Shown here: positions 10,371-20,538 of the stretch, piece by piece
How the letters are laid out: each line of letters begins with the position of its first letter
Position numbering within the stretch: position 1 is the first letter of the stretch
Assembly (NCBI GenBank): GCA_039707465.1
Contig: CM077644.1
Coordinates: 98,320,375-98,384,374, forward strand
DNA from: Rhabdophis nuchalis
Taxonomy: Eukaryota > Chordata > Lepidosauria > Squamata > Natricidae
Length of the DNA stretch: 64,000 nt
Direction: 5' to 3'
Program-made: the position numbers and the translations under genes
Notes under the pieces: model-generated
The model's database searches: none
What the model saw: only the letters and a program-made list of their open reading frames with translations
Told to the model about the DNA's origin: nothing

Positions 10371-11406
10371 TCAGCAGGCACCTCCCCATTTCAGATCACC
10401 AAAAGTTGTGGGCTGGCCTTGAGTTCACCTAAAAGTGCAATTGGACAAATGTACTTTCCAGCCGTAGAAAATTTTTACATCAAGTAGGCCCAGGATGAGG
10501 AATTTAGGACTGATGGAACTGGCACCTCTGTGACGTAATTAAGACTTTCTAAATATTAGTCTTGTCAGGAGAGAAAGAAAAGTCCTGAAGAAGTCGTCAT
10601 TCCAAAGGCATTTAATCACATTAGCTGTTCTGTTCTGAACACGTCCCTCGGATAGATGAATGAATGTAATGATTTCATTCAGGGCAGAGGTTCACAGTAG
10701 CTAAAGCAATGTCCCAGGAGGTATAGCTATCTTCTATAGCTGCTCTCACCTTTTAAAGTTCTTCTTCCTGTGCTAAAACGTCCATCTCTGGGCTTTGATA
10801 TTGAAATGGAAATTATTTCACTCCCAAGGCAGATCTGGATCGCGTTTCCAGCTTCACCAAGAGCGCTTCAGGCAAACAGCAGAAGAGAGAGCATCGATCA
10901 CAAGGGATTGAGGGTCTTAATGACTAGCGAACCAAAAGTCCAATGGGGCCTCATTAAAAGCGTCCTCTCATTGTTACTGTTGCTGCTGCTATTGCTGCCC
11001 ATGCAATTTTGGCATCTTGTGTTCTTTTTTTGATAGGACTTCAAATGGAAGTTCTCTGGGGGCTGATGGCAAAAGCACCGTATCAATAAGCTGGCATTCA
11101 ATAAGAGGTTTCCTGATTGTTGCAAATACCCAGTGCTTCACTCTTTCACTGATTCCATTTCATTGTTGACTCTTCTTTGTCAAAATTAAAGAGCATGCAA
11201 GAAATCCTCATAATTTTGCAGCTGCGGTCTTCCAGAGTCCATGAGATAAAGGGAAGGAAGTGAGTTATTAATAGCCGATAGAGCTGACAAGAAGTACGGT
11301 GCGTTTCAGGGCAACTGATTATGGTGAGGTGGGGACATAGCTAACTAAAATGTAGAACATTGTGTGACATTGGAAGCTCTTAGTTAGGCCACCTTAATTG
11401 TAGTTT
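10371..11406. other. Unassigned, single-copy-looking DNA
   Basis: No repeat recognised. The part around 10850-11160 has mixed composition and resembles ancient unique sequence rather than a decayed transposon. See findings. Confidence 0.35.
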
Positions 11407-11423
11407 AAATATATCATCAAGGG

Positions 11424-12283
11424 ACTTCCGGTTCCGCCTTCCAGCGGCGACGGATGAGTCTTGGACTCGTTCGCCGCTTTTCCTTCTTTCTGCCCCCCAT
11501 CGGGGGCGAGGCACCCCCATTTTTGGGGGCCTCCCATAGGGCTGGCTTGCCTGGGTCTGTTCCTCTTAGCGGTGGCTGGAGAACGGCCCTTGTCTTCGGT
11601 CTAGGCGAGGGGAGGCATGCTGCGGGGGGGGTTTCCCTTCGCCAATGGAGGACGGTAACGATCAGCGAATTTAAAAAGAACTGAGCATGCGGGTCGGAAG
11701 GCTCCCTGGGGCTTTGGCGGCGAGGTGAAGAGTGAGTGATTTTCAACATTATTTATGCTGGCAGCCTGGATTGAAAGAACGTAGAGGGGGGTGTTTGTTG
11801 GCTAAACCCCCCCTCGGATTTAAAGCGGCGTTTGGAAATGGCTCCTCGTTGCGAGGAAGTGGATACTTTGTTTCCGGACTGCTTTGAAATAAGCGAAAGT
11901 GATCTGCGGCTTATTTCTTTACAATGTATCTAAGTTCGGCTGGCTTGATACAATTTTTCTTTGGTTATTTTCTCCTCCTGGCTCTCAGACGGGGCGGTGG
12001 AGGATGGTTCCCTTTGTTCCTGAATGACTATTTTTACCTTTGGAAAATTACCAACATCTCTTTGTGAAATGGACTCTCTCTCTCTACTAATGAAGAAATT
12101 TCTGGATTAATTGATTCCTTCCCTGAGTGCCTTCTCTGCTAAAATTATTGACTGTGAAAATTATTTCTCTGCTGGGTCTTGAATTCTTTTACAACTTTCA
12201 CTTGAACTGTTTTTCTCCTGATCTGCCTCAACGGCCCCACCCAAAAAACGCCATCTTAGTGACACTGACTTTAACAGTTTACC
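11424..12283 (+). promoter_or_regulatory. GC-rich 5' leader of the ORF1-only element
   Basis: The first eight bases after the target duplication are ACTTCCGG, a consensus ETS-factor site, placed where an L1 internal promoter would start transcription. The first ~300 bases are CpG-rich. A YY1-like gccatctt lies at about 12250, close to the start codon. Promoter function is inference from motif position. Confidence 0.5.
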
Positions 12284-13132
12284 ATGGCATCAAAATCAGA
12301 ATTGGCAGGATTGGAACAAAGAATGTCATCTTTGGAATCAGTGTTACAAGCTCTGGTGCAGGAAATTAAAGCTTTGAGAGCAGATAATAAAAGTTTCAAG
12401 GAGGATCTTCTGGAAACACGGAAGCAAGTGCTGGAGAATTCACAGAAGACTGAGGAGCTGGAAGGGGGGCTGGCTGGGGCAAAGGGAGAACTTAAAAATG
12501 TCAACATTGAAATTGCAGATTTGTCTGGTCATATGTCTAGGATGGATTTTGAAAGGATGTCATATTTTTTAAGATTTCAGAATATTTCTGAAGAATCTGG
12601 TGAATGCCTTCCTGAACTCATGAGTACAATTTTAGCAGACTATTTACATAAACCTAAAGATGAGATCAGGGGGGACATTGACCTAGTCTACAGAATAAAT
12701 TCAGCATATGCCAGGATAAATGAAGTACCCAGAGAGATACATATTAAATTTGTTAGAAGGTCAACCAGAGAGGGAATTTTGAAGGCGCAGAGAGGGGGGC
12801 CGTTAATTTACCAACAAAAGGAAGTCGCCATCTTGAAGCAGATCCCAAAAAAGATTAGGGAGGTGAGAAGGAGGTACTCCTTCTTATCCAGAAAATTGTT
12901 TGACCACGGGATCTGGTTTAAGTGGGCGATGCCGGAAGGGATGTTGGTGTTCTGGGATGAAGGAAGAGTAAGGATTAAAACAGTTGCTGAGGCGGAAGCC
13001 TTTCTTAAAAAACATTCCTCTATCCTGGGGGAAGATCCAGGGGGGACGGAGGGGGCCACGGCCCCGCCCGCTGGGGGCCAGGGAGGAGAAAAAGAAGATA
13101 CAATTGCCAAGAGACTTAGATCGAAAAAATAA
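12284..13132 (+). CDS. L1-type ORF1 protein, intact, 282 aa
   Basis: The start codon sits in a strong context (ACCATGG). The order of regions matches L1 ORF1p, a trimeric RNA-binding chaperone that coats LINE RNA in the cytoplasm. Residues about 5-88 form a heptad-rich coiled coil. An RRM-like domain follows, with YFLRFQNI as the RNP2-like strand (about residue 95) and REIHIKFVRRSTREG as the RNP1-like strand. The C-terminal domain contains IREVRRRYSFLSRKL and FKWAMPEGMLVFW, then a Gly/Ala-rich linker and a basic end AKRLRSKK. Length is in the range of vertebrate ORF1p. It has no stops or frameshifts and no ORF2 downstream, so any mobility would require another L1's ORF2p in trans. The family assignment is from recognised pattern, not a search. 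Confidence 0.88.
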   Translation: MASKSELAGLEQRMSSLESVLQALVQEIKALRADNKSFKEDLLETRKQVLENSQKTEELEGGLAGAKGELKNVNIEIADLSGHMSRMDFERMSYFLRFQNISEESGECLPELMSTILADYLHKPKDEIRGDIDLVYRINSAYARINEVPREIHIKFVRRSTREGILKAQRGGPLIYQQKEVAILKQIPKKIREVRRRYSFLSRKLFDHGIWFKWAMPEGMLVFWDEGRVRIKTVAEAEAFLKKHSSILGEDPGGTEGATAPPAGGQGGEKEDTIAKRLRSKK

Positions 13133-13375
13133 CTTTGCTTTTTTTAAATTATTATTAATATTGTATAACCTTATGTCTGGATATTTGTACACGACTGCTA
13201 GCATAGAATGGAGAATTTAGGAATCTTGTACTTATTTTCACCTTGTAGTATTTTTGGAAAAATGTTCTTTTAATGTTTTATTATGAAGCCCTAGAAGGGC
13301 CAATGATCCCGACGCGAAAGTTCTTAATATGTTTCTGTATCCCTTACCCTACCCTTTTCGAAAATGGTAAAAACC

Positions 13376-13381
13376 AATAAA
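13376..13381 (+). terminator. Polyadenylation signal AATAAA of the ORF1-only element
   Basis: AATAAA lies about 14 bases before the A-rich tail that abuts the downstream target duplication, as expected for a polyadenylated retroposed RNA. Confidence 0.8.
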
Positions 13382-13494
13382 ACTTTTTCAATATAAAAAA
13401 AAATATATCATCAAGGGTGGGATAACCAGGAATTTCATTTGTAACATAATGTTTTACATTCTAGCTTAAATTGAACATCTACCTCGTGATTGTC

Positions 13495-13920
13495 TTCCTT
13501 CCTCTATGGACAAAATGCTGGCCAACAATGAAGACACACAAACAGACACTGCACACAGTGGAAATGCGAATGATCAGATGGTCATTGGGGTGGGTGGGTC
13601 ACGAGGTTGGATCATATGATGAATGAAGACATCCAAAAGGCCTTCAAAGTTGCCTCACTTCCAGACCAAATTAGAGAAGTGAGGATGGGATGGTATAGAC
13701 ATGTGGTCAGAGCTAGTGCAGAATCCATCATGAGGTGGACACTTGCACTCAGCCCAGACACCTGGTGGCCCCAGGGCTGATAAAAAAGCAATGGATTGAC
13801 TGCCTGCATGAAGACATGCAAGCTGAAGGGACATGCTCCACCGATGCTGCAGATTGAACTAAGTGGTGGACGAAATGCAAAACTGTGACCCCGTGATATC
13901 ACAGGAATAATGCAAGGAAC
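13495..13920 (+). pseudogene. LINE ORF2 C-terminal remnant (RTE-like)
   Basis: Two frames together give MRMIRWSLG and then NEDIQKAFKVASLPDQIREV, MGWYRHVVRASAESIM and LALSPDT, followed by a shifted QWIDCLHEDM-like piece. This order (IRWSLG, IREVR.GWYRHV, RWID..HEDM) is typical of the C-terminal tail of RTE-type and related LINE reverse transcriptases. Frameshifts and stops are present, so this is a relic. The clade is uncertain. Confidence 0.5.
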
Positions 13921-14124
13921 AATAAGAGATTGTAGTTTAAATATCGTTTGTAAAGTGGTTGAAGAGTACCTGAAGTGTTAAGTCTTCCTGCTGGCCCATC
14001 TAAGCTAACTGTGGCTTAAATGTAAGCCCTATACAGAGTTAATAATGGAACTAATACTGTGTGCTCTCTGTGTCCACCTGCAATTCTTTTTATAACCCTG
14101 TAATCCCTTGCTTCAAGGTGTGGT

Positions 14125-14310
14125 CTGGGTGAATGAGTGGAGCTGAGCATTTACTGGCTGAATGGCCTTCCTGGCCGCCTATGCAGAGTTTGTAGCAGAT
14201 ATTTTGTCTTTGTGCCCTGATCAAGAAACATCTGTCCTTGTCTAGGATTGAACTCTCAACCTTCCAAGTGGGAGGTGAGAATCTTCACCTCTAGGCCAAC
14301 ACACCTCTAG
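14125..14310 (-). repeat. tRNA-derived SINE fragment
   Basis: On the minus strand a tRNA-like head reads ggtgtgttggcctagaggtg, then cacctcccacttggaaggtt, and a box-B-like agagttcaatccta. The rest is too decayed to assign to a family. Confidence 0.45.
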
Positions 14311-16172
14311 ATCTCTCTCCACCTGCAAATATACCTCTATATTTCTATTGTTTTGCTTCTTACATATCCATTCATTTAGCAAATGGTTCATCCATGCAAT
14401 CTAGAATTTACTGGATTCAGACTCTTAATTCCATGAAGTTAATACCACTATGGCTACCTTCTCCTTCAAATAATTGCATATACTAGTGAGAGAGAATCAT
14501 CAGAATGCTGATGGTTATCAGGATAAGGGATGTTTTTTTCTCTTCCATCGATGGAAAAAGAACTTATAAAATTGGTTCAGATGAGGTTCATAATGCTATC
14601 CCATCTGATACTCCTAAATAATCTTTAGATAATGGGGCATATTTAAAAATTATTCAGGAGCATCAAATAGACAAATTATAGTCCTAAATTTGATCTTTGG
14701 TTTGATGGTGGTTTTATTAGAAATGTTATTAAAAGGGCTTACCCAAAGATATGACTAGGGAGCAGAGATACATTCCTATGTATAAGGGAACATTCATGCA
14801 TACCAGTTATACAGAGGAAGGCATCTTCCTATACATGAGTACCTAGGATGAGGTAGAGATTAAAACATTTCTAATCTTGATTATGACAAAACATGCATTA
14901 TGACATCACATCACAAGTTTCAGCCTTCAATGTTTTGTGCAATACATTATAATGTGCATTTCAATACCTGCCCCTCTTATAACCTGTTTGATTTATTATG
15001 CACCAACAAATCCTTGTGTATATATGAACTTTGGGTCATTTGTATGGATTGTTGCTTTTTAAATTTAATTTCATTGCATTTCTGTTTTTCCTAAGAATTC
15101 AAGAAGGGGTCTATAATTTCATTGGCTCACCATTTTGGAATAGGAGTTACTGAAGTACAAATTGGACTCACCCATCATGCCAAATCACAGTGTGATTTGG
15201 CTTCGCTTACTGCATGAGTTCAATTCGGCTGGGCAAACTAGGGTCTGTGTATTTATGCATGTATTTTATGGAGATATTTGTGCTGCTTACTCAATCAACT
15301 CAGTTTATAATCCTAAACCCAATATATGGAACCAGCTAATTATAGGTTATTAAAGAACTCATTATAAAGATAACCATAGATTAGTTTACCCTCCAGCGTA
15401 ATGTCATCCAGTGAAAACTATATGGTTGAATAGGATTTGAATTTGGCTCTCCTTAGTCATTGCTCATTACTTCTAAACCGTATATGATCTTATTCTGATC
15501 AGATGGAGAAGACTACATGGACACGTTATGTCCAGTCTTCTCATTGCAGATGAGCACTCGTCTTTGGCTCCAATGACCTTAGGAAACACTTGAAGAGGTA
15601 GAGGAATTATCTAAGGGCTTTGAAAACAGAGGGTGTTCTCTGTAGTGAACAGATATCATGACAGAAAGATAGAGTTTCATACAACTCTGATATTTCTGCT
15701 GCCATTTGATATAGTTTTGGCTCCAATTTTGGTGATCTTCCGGAAAGTTCTTAAAATGGAGCTTTCCTGAAGGCATTATGGGCCAACATCAGATGTCTTT
15801 GATTGGGGATTTCGCGATTGGGGATTGTTTATTTTCTTGTAGGTTTTATTTTATTTTAAAAGTTATTGCTATTTTTCTTTATGCTGTGAACCACCAGGAA
15901 TTTTGTACAAGTGTATATAAATATATGCATACTAAATATGTAATTCTATAGTACTGCTGCCAGGGCAGAAAAAAGGAACAGTGTGCAGATACAATCAGTT
16001 TCATTTTCTGGAGAGGGCTTGTGGCAAATGTTCAGAGTCTATCGCTGAAAGTCCTGTGGCTAGGACATTGCTGCAACAAATTGATTTTTATTTCAAAGAA
16101 GAAAATAACAGCCATGACTGTGAGGGACATTTTGATCAACTGCAAATAAGCAGCCTAAATTAAAGTTTATAG
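14311..16172. other. Unassigned AT-rich DNA
   Basis: No gene recognised. A weak LINE-3'-end-like phrase (gctgtgaaccaccaggaatt) occurs near 15886-15905. Confidence 0.4.
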
Positions 16173-16361
16173 ATGGACATGAGAAGAGGAGAGAAGGGAA
16201 GGGAAGGGAGGGGAAGGGAGGGGGAGGGAGGGGGAGGGGAGGGAAGAGAAGAGAAGAGAAGAGAGAAGGGGAGCGGAGGGGAAGGGAAGGGAGAGGAGAG
16301 GAGAGGAGAAGAGAGGAGAGGAGCAAGAGAAGAAAGGGCAGGGGAAAGGATGGGGAGAGGA
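16173..16361 (+). repeat. Polypurine tract, (GGGA)n/(GGAGA)n
   Basis: About 190 bases of almost uninterrupted G and A on the plus strand, with only a handful of pyrimidines. It ends exactly where the truncated L2-group copy begins. The frames across it are low-complexity artefacts. Confidence 0.9.
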
Positions 16362-18700
16362 GACCAATCTGGTTCCGCCCCAGGCGCCTGATGGACCCTG
16401 ATGGGTTCCAGGCGGCGCTTGGGCCACTTCCTGTACCCCTGACCCGCGCCCCGATCGAGAACCTCACGGCCGCATGGAATAGTGCGGCCGTGGGGGCCTT
16501 GGATCGGGTCGTGCCCTTGCGGCCTCTCTTGCGGCGGCGAGCCACCCTGGCCCCTTGGTTCACCGAGGAGCTGAGGGGGATGAAACGCCACAAGAGATGC
16601 CTAGAGAGAAGATGGAGGTCTACCCGATCTGAATCTGACCGGACACAGGTAAGAGCCCATTTACGGACTTACATTGTGGCGCTGAGAGTGGCCAAACGTC
16701 ATCATTGTGCCACTCTCATAGCATCCGCAGATAACCGGCCTGCCGCCCTGTTTAGGGTGACCCGCTCCCTCCTTCAACAGAGGGTGCGGGAAGCCCCGCT
16801 ACAGGGTAGAGCAGAGGAATTTGTGATTTATCTGCAGGAGAAAACCGCTCAGATACAGAACGAGCTAGCCCCCATTCATGGCCCAGTGGGTTGCCACGAG
16901 GCGGATCTTGTTTGGGAGGAGTTTGACTCCGTTACTTCCGAGGATATGGACAGGTTACGTGGGCGACTGCGAGCCACCACATGTTTATTGGACCCGTGTC
17001 CCTCCTGGCTTGTACTGGCATCCTGGGAGGTGACACGAGGCTGGCTCCAAGAGGTTGTCAACGCTTCTCTGAGGGAGGGTTCCTTGCCTGCCTCCCTTAA
17101 AGAGGCCATGGTGAGGCCCCTCCTGAAGAAGCCCTCTTTGGATCCAGCTCTTTTAAACAACTATCGTCCCGTCTCCAACCTTCCCTTTTTGGCGAAGGTT
17201 GTCGAGAGTGTGGTGGCACAACAGTTTCCCCGTCACCTGGAGGAAGTTGATTATCTAGACCCGCGCCAGTCCGGCTTTCGGCCCGGGCATAGCACCGAGA
17301 CGGCATTGGTCGCGTTGGTCGATGATCTCTGGAGGGCCAGAGATGGGGGTTGTTCCTCCATCCTGGTCCTATTAGACCTCTCGGCGGCTTTTGATACCAT
17401 CGACCATGGTATCCTATTGCACCGGCTGGGGGGGTTGGGGGTGGGAGGCACCGTTTTGCGGTGGTTCTCCTCCTACCTCTCTGGTCGCTCGCAATTTGTG
17501 TTGACAGGGGGGCAGAGGTCGACCTCGAGACCCCTCACATGTGGGGTGCCTCAGGGGTCGGTCCTCTCGCCCCTCCTATTCAACACATATATGAAGCCGC
17601 TGGGTGAGATCATCCGTTGTTTTGGGGTAGAGTACCATCTCTACGCTGATGATACTCAGCTGTATATATCTACCCCAAACCACCCCAACGATGCCGTAGC
17701 GGTGATGTGCCAGTGCCTGGAAGCCGTGCGGGTCTGGATGGGAAGTAACGGACTCAAGCTCAACCCGACCAAGACCGAGTGGCTGTGGTTTCCGGCTGCC
17801 CGGTTCAACCAGCTGTCTCTATCGCTGGCCATAGGGGGCGAACATCTTGCCCCTGTGGATGCGGCGCGCAACTTGGGTGTCCTCCTGGATTCCCGGCTGT
17901 TCATGGAAGATCAAGTGACAGCCGTGGCCAGGAGGGCGTTTTACCAGGTTCGCCTGGTTCGCCAGTTGCGCCCCCTATTGGACCGGGATGCCCTTCGCAC
18001 AGTCACTCATGCTCTCGTGACATCCCGACTGGACTATTGTAACTCTCTCTACATGGGGCTCCCCTTGAGGTGCACCCGGAGGCTGCAGTTGGTTGCAGAA
18101 TGTAGCCGCGCGAGCAATAATGGGTACCACAAGGTACACCCATGTAACACCGCTCTTGCGCGAGCTGCACTGGCTACCTGTAGTTTTTCGGGTGCGCTTC
18201 AAGGTGTTAGTCATCATCTTTAAAGCGCTCCATGGCTCGGGACCTAGCTATCTGCGGGATCGGATTCTGCCCCATACTTCCTCACGGCCGATTCGCTCCC
18301 ACAGAGAGGGACTTCTCCAGGTGCCGTCCACTAGACTTTGTCAGTGGGCGATGCCCAGGGGAAGGGCTCTCTCTGTGGCGGGCCCTGCCCTCTGGAACGA
18401 CCTCCCCCCCGATATTAGAACTACCACGGACCTCCGCTCCTTCCGTCTGAAATTGAAGACGCACTTTTTCTGCTTGGCCGGCCTAGGGTAGCCTCTTATT
18501 ACAGTATTATAGGGTTTAGGGTTTTAGTGATTGGTTTTGGGGAATTTTAGCGCAGGGTCTTATGTTTAATCTGTTTTTAACTGTTTTGTATATATTTATT
18601 GTCTTAATTTCCCTGTGCACCGCTCCGAGTCCCCTTGGGGAGAGGGAGTGGTCTAGAAATTAAATATATTATTATTATTATTTATTATTATTTTATTAAA
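16362..18700 (+). mobile_element. 5'-truncated L2-group LINE copy
   Basis: Aligns by eye to 21741-24110 of the full-length copy with very few differences. The 5' end starts within the linker between endonuclease and RT domains. The 3' UTR retains the gagtccccttggggagaggg phrase and ends in an (ATT)n tail at about 18667-18700. The close similarity suggests the two copies are young or share a recent source. Confidence 0.9.
16391..18491 (+). pseudogene. L2-group reverse transcriptase, N-terminally truncated, one frameshift
   Basis: Encodes the RT domain with QSGFRPGHSTETALV, DLSAAFDTIDH, GVPQGSVLSPLLF and the catalytic LYADDTQLYIS. Reading is open from 16391 to about 18090. There one extra base (ttggttgcagaatg versus ctagtccagaatg in the intact copy) shifts the frame, giving a stop at 18221-18223. 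The C-terminal part (THVTPLLRELHWLPV ... GPALWNDLPPDIRTTTDL) continues in another frame to 18491. The endonuclease domain is absent because of 5' truncation. Confidence 0.9.
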
Positions 18701-18950
18701 AGAGAATGACTGGCCCAAACCCACCAAGATGTCTTTCATGCTTAAGGCAGGGCTTGAACTCATAGTCTGCTGGATTCTAACTTGATACCTTAACCCAGGG
18801 ATGTCCAAACTTGGGAACTTTAAGACTTGTGGACTTCAACTCCCAGAATTCCCCAGCCAGCATAGCATGGCTGGCTGGGGAATTCTGGGAGTTGAAGTCC
18901 ACAAGTCTTAAAGTTCCCAAGTTTGGACATCCCTGCCTTAACCACTAGAC
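18701..18950 (-). repeat. tRNA-derived SINE, split by a palindromic MITE
   Basis: On the minus strand the sequence resembles the SINEs at 29125 and 50785: a ggttaaggtatcaagttaga tRNA-like head and a downstream ctttgggcc-like segment (tggcccaaac on plus). The MITE at 18796-18935 duplicated its ccttaacc target. Confidence 0.6.
18796..18935. mobile_element. Palindromic hAT-type MITE, copy 2 (140 bp)
   Basis: Starts CAGGGATGTCCAAAC and ends GTTTGGACATCCCTG, with perfect 8-bp duplication ccttaacc (18788-18795, 18936-18943). It has the same cttcaactcccagaattccc core as copy 1 but a different terminal subfamily. Confidence 0.93.
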
Positions 18951-19276
18951 ATTTATTTTTTATTTTCCCTATAAATTCTAGCCAGGACATTTTTAAGCAG
19001 GTCAACAGTTCTTTATTATCATTCACTGGATATGATTCCATACTGCTCTTAAAAGCAGGAGCATAGGTATGTGTGTGTGGGGAGGACTGTGTTAAAAAAC
19101 TAAGATGGTGACCACAACCATGTAATAATATCTTGTCCATGTTTATATCTGTTACTCACACAATGCCTATTAAAAACGGATGGGGTTCACAGAATCATTG
19201 AATCAATTGATTGCATCCCATGGAATAGGGTGCTTACCATAAATTTTTGTCATGCAATGTGCAGTTGTAATAAAGT
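18951..19276. other. Unassigned AT-rich DNA
   Basis: Nothing recognised up to the abrupt rise in GC content at about 19285, which marks the start of the full-length L2-group element. Confidence 0.4.
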
Positions 19277-19284
19277 CTGCTATA

Positions 19285-20250
19285 GTCTGCGCTTGCGCGA
19301 GGATGGCCGTTCGGTTTTAGAGCTCCGAATGGGCCATGGAGCGCGTTGGCACTTTCTACGTGCCCCAGCCCTCCTAAAGCTTGGCTGAGGGCTGGGATCG
19401 ATCGGGGGACTCACCCTGATATCCTGGGTGAAGTTTGAAGACCCGAGGTTGCTCCGGAGGCTGCCCTGGAGTCGAGATGGCGGGGGCGGCGTTGGCGGCG
19501 TCGGCGTCTCCGGCGGTGGGAGCGCCGGAGCGAGGGCGGCGCCCGCGGCTTCCACCGATGGCGGCGGGCGCTGGACCGCGTTGCGCTGGCCGCATCGCGC
19601 CGGAGGCCCGGAAGGCCCGGGGAAGGCCCGGGGATGTCGGGGGGGCTTGGAGAAGCTGGAAGAGCCCCCCCCCGGGAGCTGCACGGGAGCGAGGACCGCG
19701 CTGATGTCTCCAGCGGTGAGAGTGCCGGAGCGAGGGGCGGCATCCTTGCCTCCGTTTGATGGGCCGTGTGGGAGAGAGGCCCAGAGAAGTTTGGGGAAGC
19801 TCAGGGAAATTGGAAGGAGCCCGCCCCCCCCCCCCGGGGAGCTGCAGGAGAAGGATGGTGGACGGTGGTGAGAGCACCGGGAGACCAGTGGCGAAGGCGG
19901 CGATGGTGGAGTGGCGGTGAGAGCGCCAACGAGGAGAGGGCCAGTATGCCGGGGCAGCGGTGGATGCCGGCCGGGTCGCTGGATGCCAGGCTGGTTGGAG
20001 AGGCCTGGTTGGCCTCAGACGGTTGCGGAATGGCGGTGAGAGCGCCAAATGGCGGCCCACATGGAGACGACGGCGGAGACGGTGGTGGGAGTACCGGAGC
20101 AGAGGTGGGTGCTCCCGGCGCCTCTGAGACGGCGGTGGACGCCGACCAGGACCGGATACCTGGTTGGGCTGGCGGTGGCCGAAGGACGCTGGGGAAATTC
20201 CCATCGGGAGATTGGACTCCCCTCCAGCGCCGAGGGCACCTGATTTATTT
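19285..20250 (+). promoter_or_regulatory. CpG-rich 5' leader of the L2-group element, with repeated motifs
   Basis: Very GC- and CpG-rich compared with the flanking DNA. The motif gcggtgagagcgcc, or a close variant, recurs near 19513, 19712, 19866, 19914, 20034 and 20082, and an agctg-flanked poly-C block occurs twice (about 19663 and 19825). This looks like diverged promoter repeats. Long frames on both strands here are GC-bias artefacts. Confidence 0.55.
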
Positions 20251-20538
20251 ATGATCTGAACTGACTTGTGAGAACTAAGTCACTGGATGCAACCGAAGAT
20301 TATTTTAGACCTTTTAAGACTCTTGTTGAACCTCCTCTCACGCGGCCCTTGTGAGGCCTGTAAGATTCTATCGACCCATAACCTTTAAGATCTTGGTTTG
20401 AAGCAGCTGTAGTAATAAGACTCTGAACTTACCCCGATCGATGCACTGGTGCACTTTACCTCTATTCTTTAAGTGTCACCATTATGTGTTTTAATTCTAT
20501 TTATTCCATCTATTTAATTCTATTTATTCCATCTATTT

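Larger units (their letters stand above)
11424..13400 (+). mobile_element. ORF1-only L1-type retrotransposon (half-L1 / HAL1-like)
   Basis: A 1977-bp unit flanked by a perfect 17-bp duplication aaatatatcatcaaggg (11407-11423 and 13401-13417). The insertion point, TTT/AAA on this strand, fits the TTTT/AA-type nick preference of L1 endonuclease. It has an 860-bp GC-rich leader, one intact ORF1 (12284-13132), a 240-bp 3' UTR, AATAAA at 13376-13381 and a short A tail. There is no reverse transcriptase or endonuclease sequence between the flanks. Intact boundaries argue against simple 5' truncation: the element is complete but lacks ORF2. Alternatives are an internally deleted L1, a spliced L1 transcript, or a retrocopy of a domesticated ORF1 gene. 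Confidence 0.85.

Noticed and set aside
13495..13920. Part of the ORF1-only L1 (a displaced ORF2)
   Set aside because: It lies outside the 17-bp target duplication and its residues fit an RTE-type C-terminus, not an L1 ORF2.
16160..16593. Ser/Leu/Pro-rich minus-strand frames
   Set aside because: Products of the polypurine tract and antisense of the RT pseudogene.
19374..20254. Pro/Ala/Arg-rich frames of 110-276 aa on both strands
   Set aside because: CpG-rich leader of the L2-group element. Overlapping frames on all strands show only composition bias and no domain.
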